This document shows positions 4,607-8,667 of a stretch of 8,667 nucleotides of DNA, in pieces (the first letter of the stretch is position 1; each line of letters opens with the position of its first letter). Both the position numbers and the translations under genes were made by a program. This stretch comes from Sulfurovum sp. (lineage in GTDB: Bacteria; Campylobacterota; Campylobacteria; Campylobacterales; Sulfurovaceae). The notes beneath the pieces are model-generated. The model saw nothing but the letters and a program-made list of their open reading frames with translations. It searched no databases and was not told the DNA's origin. The stretch spans positions 1 to 8,667 of the forward strand of contig DQVY01000026.1 of the NCBI GenBank assembly GCA_015661535.1, in the 5' to 3' direction.

Positions 4607-5308
4607 ATGATTATATATGGAAAACAAGTCTGTTTACATGCCTTAGAGCATCATTCAGAGAAAATTAAAACAGTATATGTTGCCCAAAAGGGTGCAAACA
4701 GCAAGGGTACGCTCCCTAAATCACTTTTTCACCAATACCATGACAAAATTAAGTTTTTGGAAGAGAAGTGGGCGCAGTCTATGTCTAAAGGCGGTAATCA
4801 CCAGGGATTACTCATAGAGATGGATGAGTTTGCACAGAGTTCTTTTGCTGAGATCAAGAGAAATAACTTTATTGTGGTACTTGATGGGCTGACAGATGTG
4901 GGGAACATTGGTGCTATAGTGCGTTCTGCCTATGCCCTTGGTGCCGAAGCCATTATTGCTACAGGCGTGAAGCAGCTTAATTTTGCAGCCATTATTCGAA
5001 GTTCTTCGGGTGCCATGCTGGACATGCCTTTTATGATCGCCCCAAATATCTTAGACTCTTTTAATGAGTTGGGACAACTTGGCTTTACTGTCTATGGTGC
5101 TTCTATGGATGGTGAAAATATACAAAATGTGACGTTTGAAGAGAAACGTGTACTGGTCATGGGAAGTGAAGGTAAAGGTCTTTCCCGAAAAGTACTTTCC
5201 AAGGTAAACCAAAGTGTCTCGATAGAAATGCAGCATGATTTTGATTCACTCAATGTCTCTGCAGCCGCAGCAATTTTAATACACAGGATGGGTTATGCAG
5301 TTAAATGA
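4607..5308 (+). CDS. rlmB: RlmB/TrmH-type 23S rRNA 2'-O-ribose methyltransferase
   Basis: A SpoU-class SPOUT methyltransferase, best matched to RlmB, which modifies G2251 in the peptidyl-transferase centre of 23S rRNA. The N-terminal substrate-binding part begins with IIYGKQ, the usual RlmB opening, and contains GGNHQGLLIEM (62-72). The three SpoU motifs follow: DGLTDVGNIGAIVRSAYALG (93-112, with Asn100 and Arg106), LVMGSEGKGLSRKV (183-196), and VSIEMQHDFDSLNVSAAAAI (204-223). At 233 residues it is close to the family norm. The start is fixed by homology although it has no ribosome binding site. The 3' end overlaps the next gene by 14 bases. Family assignment is firm; the exact target base is inferred from the family. 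Confidence 0.93.
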   Translation: MIIYGKQVCLHALEHHSEKIKTVYVAQKGANSKGTLPKSLFHQYHDKIKFLEEKWAQSMSKGGNHQGLLIEMDEFAQSSFAEIKRNNFIVVLDGLTDVGNIGAIVRSAYALGAEAIIATGVKQLNFAAIIRSSSGAMLDMPFMIAPNILDSFNELGQLGFTVYGASMDGENIQNVTFEEKRVLVMGSEGKGLSRKVLSKVNQSVSIEMQHDFDSLNVSAAAAILIHRMGYAVK

Positions 5309-5915
5309 TATTCTTGAAGAAAACAGTATACAGGCGATCAGTGCGAAGACGAAGATACCAGAGGAGAACCTTGAATATCTTATTGCTTCTGAGTTTGATG
5401 CCTTGACCAAAGTGAAGACTTTAGGCTTTATCTCTATCTTGGAACGAGAATACAAGGCTGACCTCAGTGTGCTGAGGGCATCGGCAGAAGAGTATTACGG
5501 GCAGAGTGTAGAAGCACATCTCTTTCCTATAGGTCAACCAATTGCGGATGAGCATAAGAGTAAACCAAAACTATTGATACTTTTTATTCTTCTGCTGCTT
5601 GGCGTGAGTTCATGGTATTTTTTTACCCAGTTTGATAAAAAGAACCTGAATGAACTTATCCCTTTTATAGATGAAGAGACGATAGAGAGCTTTATGGGAA
5701 ACAAGGAAGTGATCATCGATGAAAATATAACATTAAAATCCGATCATCTGAAGATAGAGGAGAAGAGTGTTGCGCAAACACTTAGACCTGAGATAAGTGA
5801 AAGTAAGAACATAGTGGAAGAGAATGCAAGTCATAGTGTAGAAGAAGACAATAGTACAGCTGAAGTAAGCACACCTTCTTCAGTAAACAGTACAGTTGAA
5901 GATACTGAAGTTTAA
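5295..5915 (+). CDS. RodZ-like protein: cytoplasmic helix-turn-helix, one membrane helix, acidic periplasmic tail
   Basis: A 206-residue protein of three parts. Residues ~1-65 form a helical domain resembling the RodZ-type HTH: ISAKTKIPEENLEYLIASEF (15-34) corresponds to the family pattern of a KI-x-x-x-x-L-x-x-L helix followed by (D/E)FDALP. Residues ~92-112 (KLLILFILLLLGVSSWYFF) are one membrane helix with basic residues before it, placing the N-terminus in the cytoplasm. The remaining ~90 residues should be periplasmic, start with a structured-looking stretch, and end in a low-complexity Ser/Thr/Glu/Val tail. RodZ links MreB to the cell-wall machinery, but its usual C-terminal beta domain is not evident here, so I give no gene name. 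The ATG lies inside the end of rlmB with AGGATGGG just upstream, so translation is coupled. The aminotransferase follows after 11 bases. Existence as a gene is very likely; the function is tentative. Confidence 0.8.
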   Translation: MQLNDILEENSIQAISAKTKIPEENLEYLIASEFDALTKVKTLGFISILEREYKADLSVLRASAEEYYGQSVEAHLFPIGQPIADEHKSKPKLLILFILLLLGVSSWYFFTQFDKKNLNELIPFIDEETIESFMGNKEVIIDENITLKSDHLKIEEKSVAQTLRPEISESKNIVEENASHSVEEDNSTAEVSTPSSVNSTVEDTEV

Positions 5916-5926
5916 AGAGAGAAAAT

Positions 5927-7153
5927 ATGTTTGATGAAATACAATTTGATAAAATAAATAGATTACCAAAGTATCTTTTTGCAGAGATCAATGATCTAAA
6001 GATGCGATTAAGACGTGAGGGGGAGGATATCATAGATTTTTCTATGGGGAATCCGGATGCCCCTACACCACAGCCTATCATTGATAAACTTTGTGAAACA
6101 GCGCAGAAACCAAAAACACATGGCTATTCTGCAAGTAAAGGGATCTATAAACTGCGTCTGGCCATGAGTAAATGGTATAAACGAAAGTATAGCGTTGATC
6201 TTGATCCAGATACAGAGATCGTTGCAACTATGGGAAGTAAAGAGGGCTATGTACACTTGGTACAGGCTATTTCAAACCCGGGTGATGTGGCGATTGTACC
6301 TGATCCAACCTATCCTATCCACTCTCAGGCATTTATATTGGCAGGTGCAAATGTTGAGAAAATGCAATTGATCTTTGATGAAGAGACATTTGAAGTAGAT
6401 GAAGATAAATTTTTGGCAGATGTGGAAGAACACTTAGACAACTCTATACCTAAAGCAAAATTCTTGGTGGTGAACTTTCCTCACAATCCAACCACAGCAA
6501 CGGTGACCCCAGAGTTTTACCAAAAACTTGTGGCCCTTGCAAAAGAGAAACGTTTTTATATCATTTCAGACATCGCTTATGCAGATATTACTTTTGATGG
6601 TTACAAAACACCTTCCATCATGGAAGTAGAAGGTGCAAAAGATGTGGCAGTTGAAGCCTATACCCTTTCCAAGTCATACAATATGGCAGGGTGGAGAGTA
6701 GGGTTCATTGTGGGGAATAAAAAACTCATAGGGGCACTACAAAGTATCAAGTCTTGGTTGGACTACGGTATGTTCACACCGATACAAGTGGCGGCAACCG
6801 TAGCACTTGATGAACATCATAACATTCCAGAGGATGAGATCATACCGCGGTATCAAAAACGTCGTGACGTGATGCTTGAGTCCTTTGCAAATGCGGGCTG
6901 GAAAATGGGTAAACCCAATGCTTCCATGTTTATTTGGGGTAAAATCCCTGAAGTGGCACGTGACATGGGTTCTCTTGAATTTTCAAAACAGCTTTTACTG
7001 AAAGCCGGTGTGGCAGTAAGTCCTGGTATCGGCTTTGGCAAATATGGAGATGAATATGTACGTATTGCACTCATAGAAAATGAAAAACGTATCCGTCAGG
7101 CCGCAAAAAATATTAAGAAGTTTTTAAAAGAGCTTGAAGAGGGAAAAAAATAA
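5927..7153 (+). CDS. AlaC-like class I/II PLP-dependent aminotransferase
   Basis: A fold-type I aminotransferase that moves an amino group between an amino acid and a 2-oxo acid using pyridoxal phosphate. The overall sequence matches what I know of E. coli AlaC (glutamate-pyruvate aminotransferase): LKMRLRREGEDIIDFSMGNP (24-43), HGYSASKGI (65-73), FPHNPTT (184-190, Asn187), SDIAYADITFDGYK (214-227, Asp215 and Tyr218), the PLP lysine in TLSKSYNMAGWRVGF (Lys249, Arg257), and Arg379 in YVRIALIEN for the substrate carboxylate. The 408-residue length is normal. Related enzymes annotated as LL-diaminopimelate or aspartate aminotransferases share this architecture, so alanine, aspartate or diaminopimelate precursors are all possible. 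The binding site AAAGAGAG is six bases before the ATG. hom begins one base after its stop, so it probably works near the aspartate-family pathway. Confidence 0.92.
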   Translation: MFDEIQFDKINRLPKYLFAEINDLKMRLRREGEDIIDFSMGNPDAPTPQPIIDKLCETAQKPKTHGYSASKGIYKLRLAMSKWYKRKYSVDLDPDTEIVATMGSKEGYVHLVQAISNPGDVAIVPDPTYPIHSQAFILAGANVEKMQLIFDEETFEVDEDKFLADVEEHLDNSIPKAKFLVVNFPHNPTTATVTPEFYQKLVALAKEKRFYIISDIAYADITFDGYKTPSIMEVEGAKDVAVEAYTLSKSYNMAGWRVGFIVGNKKLIGALQSIKSWLDYGMFTPIQVAATVALDEHHNIPEDEIIPRYQKRRDVMLESFANAGWKMGKPNASMFIWGKIPEVARDMGSLEFSKQLLLKAGVAVSPGIGFGKYGDEYVRIALIENEKRIRQAAKNIKKFLKELEEGKK

Positions 7154-7154
7154 T

Positions 7155-8417
7155 ATGGTAAAGATAGGAATATTGGGTGTTGGTACAGTAGGTACCAGTG
7201 TTGCAAAAATACTTGAAGAAAATGCAGATATTATCGAAGCCAGAGCAGGCAAAAAGATTGTTGTAAAATCGGGTGTGGTTAAAAATATTAACAAAGACAG
7301 AGGGGTAAGTATCAAGATCTCTGACAACCCTTTGGATGTTGTGGATGACCCTGAGATAGACATTGTGGTAGAGCTTATGGGCGGGGTGGATGAACCCTAT
7401 GCTTTGGTTAAAAAAGCACTGGAAAACGGTAAAGCCGTGGTGACAGCAAACAAAGCGTTACTTGCCTACCATCGCTATGAACTGCAAGAGATAGCCGGAG
7501 ATATCCCTCTCATGTATGAAGCGAGTACAGCTGGTGGCATACCGATCATTGGTGCCTTGCGTAATGGTCTTTCTGCCAACCACATTGACTCTATACAGGG
7601 GATCATGAACGGTACCTGTAACTACATGCTTACGAACATGATAAACAATGGGGCTTTGTATGATGACATTCTCAAAGAGTCACAGGAACTTGGCTATGCA
7701 GAAGCGGACCCTACCTTTGATGTAGGTGGTTTTGATGCTTCTCACAAGTTACTTATTTTAGCAAGTATTGCGTATGGTATTGATGCAAAACCGGAAGATA
7801 TCCTCATTGAAGGTATAGAAAATATCACCCAGACTGATGTAGATTTTGCCAAAGAGTTTGGGTATGAGATCAAGTCTTTGGGTATCGCTAAAAAAGTAGG
7901 GAATGGTGTAGAACTTAGAGTACATGCCACTATGATCCCGAGTGAAAGTATGATCGCCAAAGTAGATGGTGTGATGAATGCCGTTACTGTTGTAGGTGAC
8001 CGTGTTGGTGAAACCATGTATTATGGACCAGGTGCCGGCGGTGATGCGACAGCTTCAGCTGTCATCTCTGACATTGTTGACATCGTGCGTGGAAACCAGG
8101 GGCCGATGCTTGGGTATAAAAAAGGTTTGGAAAGCGGATTAAAGCTACTCTCTAAAGATGATATCTCAACACAGTATTATATTCGCTTGGAAGTAGAAGA
8201 CCATAGCGGGGTGCTTGCTGCCATTACTTCTTCTTTGGAAGAGTTTGGTATCTCCATAGAATCTATGCTCCAGAAGCCAACCCAAGATGAAGCCATAGCC
8301 ACACTGCTTTTTACAACACATACCTGTAAAGAGAAGAAGATGCAAGAAGCCATTACGGCATTGGGTAAACTAGATGTGGTGTCTGGTGAGATCGCTATGA
8401 TGAGAATTGAGAAGTAA
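7155..8417 (+). CDS. hom: Homoserine dehydrogenase with C-terminal ACT domain
   Basis: Reduces aspartate semialdehyde to homoserine with NAD(P)H, at the branch leading to threonine and methionine. The N-terminal Rossmann domain has GVGTVG (8-13) and VTANKALLA (96-104, Asn99 and Lys100). The catalytic domain has EASTAGGIPII (122-132), GIMNGTCNYML (149-159), and AEADPTFDVGGFDASHKL (182-199) with Asp194 and catalytic Lys198. YYGPGAGGDATASAV (289-303) closes this part. An ACT domain (about 341-418, core LEVEDHSGVLAAITSSLEEF) is the usual site of feedback control, commonly by threonine. The 420-residue length fits the monofunctional form without a fused aspartokinase. The frame extends upstream to a TTG at 7134, inside the aminotransferase, but the ATG at 7155 gives the canonical MVKIGILGVG start. 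The purines GAAGAGGG at 7137-7143 serve as its binding site at somewhat long spacing. Confidence 0.97.
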   Translation: MVKIGILGVGTVGTSVAKILEENADIIEARAGKKIVVKSGVVKNINKDRGVSIKISDNPLDVVDDPEIDIVVELMGGVDEPYALVKKALENGKAVVTANKALLAYHRYELQEIAGDIPLMYEASTAGGIPIIGALRNGLSANHIDSIQGIMNGTCNYMLTNMINNGALYDDILKESQELGYAEADPTFDVGGFDASHKLLILASIAYGIDAKPEDILIEGIENITQTDVDFAKEFGYEIKSLGIAKKVGNGVELRVHATMIPSESMIAKVDGVMNAVTVVGDRVGETMYYGPGAGGDATASAVISDIVDIVRGNQGPMLGYKKGLESGLKLLSKDDISTQYYIRLEVEDHSGVLAAITSSLEEFGISIESMLQKPTQDEAIATLLFTTHTCKEKKMQEAITALGKLDVVSGEIAMMRIEK

Positions 8418-8428
8418 AAGGAGTTAAA

Positions 8429-8667
8429 ATGGCAAAAGACCACTATTTTGATATAACTGCAAAGCTGGATATGATGGAGATGAAAAATGCTATCGTCATG
8501 GCAGAGAAAGAGGTAGCAAACCGCTTTGATTTTAAAGGTATAAAAGCAGAGATAAACTTTAATGAAGCAGGGAAAACACTCTCTCTTTCTTCATCTACAG
8601 ATGCTAAAATAGATGCTTTGAAAGATATACTTATCTCTAAATTGATCAAACGAAACATTGCAGGTAA
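8429..8667 (+). CDS. YajQ-family nucleotide-binding protein (5' part, cut by the window edge)
   Basis: The first 79 codons plus two bases of a gene that continues past the right edge. The N-terminus MAKDHYFDITAKLDMMEMKN (1-20), EKEVANRFDFKGIKAEINF (26-44) and a SKLIKRNI segment (70-77) match the conserved opening of YajQ/UPF0234 proteins, normally about 160 residues. These small cytoplasmic proteins have two similar alpha/beta halves, have been reported to bind nucleotides, and in Xanthomonas bind cyclic di-GMP. Which role applies here cannot be inferred. AAAGGAG at 8417-8423, five bases before the ATG, is the strongest ribosome binding site in the window. It lies 11 bases after hom and is probably co-transcribed with it. 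Confidence 0.92.
   Translation, partial: MAKDHYFDITAKLDMMEMKNAIVMAEKEVANRFDFKGIKAEINFNEAGKTLSLSSSTDAKIDALKDILISKLIKRNIAG

Noticed and set aside
7134..7154. TTG start extending hom upstream into the aminotransferase
   Set aside because: The extension (KREKNN) is just the other-frame reading of the aminotransferase tail; the ATG at 7155 gives the canonical Rossmann-fold start.
1..8667. A novel defence, mobile or biosynthetic system
   Set aside because: Apart from the unidentified left-edge fragment, the genes are identifiable housekeeping genes or small single proteins in ordinary operon order. I see no transposase, integrase, toxin-antitoxin pair or marked compositional shift.

Overview
The window looks like a chromosomal housekeeping segment from a Campylobacterota (epsilonproteobacterial) genome, most likely a Sulfurovum- or Sulfurimonas-like sulfur oxidiser. 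This assignment rests on the low-to-moderate GC, tight gene packing, TATAAT/TAAAAT -10 boxes without clear -35 boxes, a c553-type cytochrome lipoprotein, and the gene mix. I made no database comparison, so it is an inference.

Layout from left to right: (1) the tail of an unidentified rightward gene. (2) A monocistronic monoheme cytochrome c lipoprotein with its own promoter. (3) A shared hairpin terminator between that gene and the leftward moeA. (4) A compact divergent promoter region serving moeA and a rightward pair, a four-helix membrane protein of unknown function followed by rsmE. (5) A 243-base intergenic stretch holding a large imperfect palindrome, a promoter and a structured leader for rpmE. 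(6) rpmE with a strong intrinsic terminator. (7) A rightward run of rsmI, rlmB, a RodZ-like HTH/single-TM protein, an AlaC-like aminotransferase, homoserine dehydrogenase (hom) and the start of a YajQ-family gene, which runs off the right edge.

Two themes stand out. The first is ribosome maturation: rsmE (16S m3U1498), rsmI (16S 2'-O-methyl C1402), rlmB (23S 2'-O-methyl G2251 family) and rpmE (zinc-type L31) lie within about 2.8 kb. The second is the aspartate/alanine family of amino-acid metabolism: an aminotransferase one base upstream of hom, which supplies homoserine for threonine and methionine. moeA indicates that the host uses molybdo- or tungsto-pterin enzymes, and the cytochrome fits a respiratory lifestyle.

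I see no mobile element, CRISPR array, tRNA or rRNA. Most of the window is ordinary core genome. The parts worth a second look are the cytochrome with a ~110-residue Ala/Lys/Glu helical tether, the RodZ-like protein without a recognisable RodZ C-terminal domain, the palindromic element after rsmE, the structured rpmE leader, and a short tandem repeat that overruns the rsmI stop codon just before a probably leaderless rlmB.
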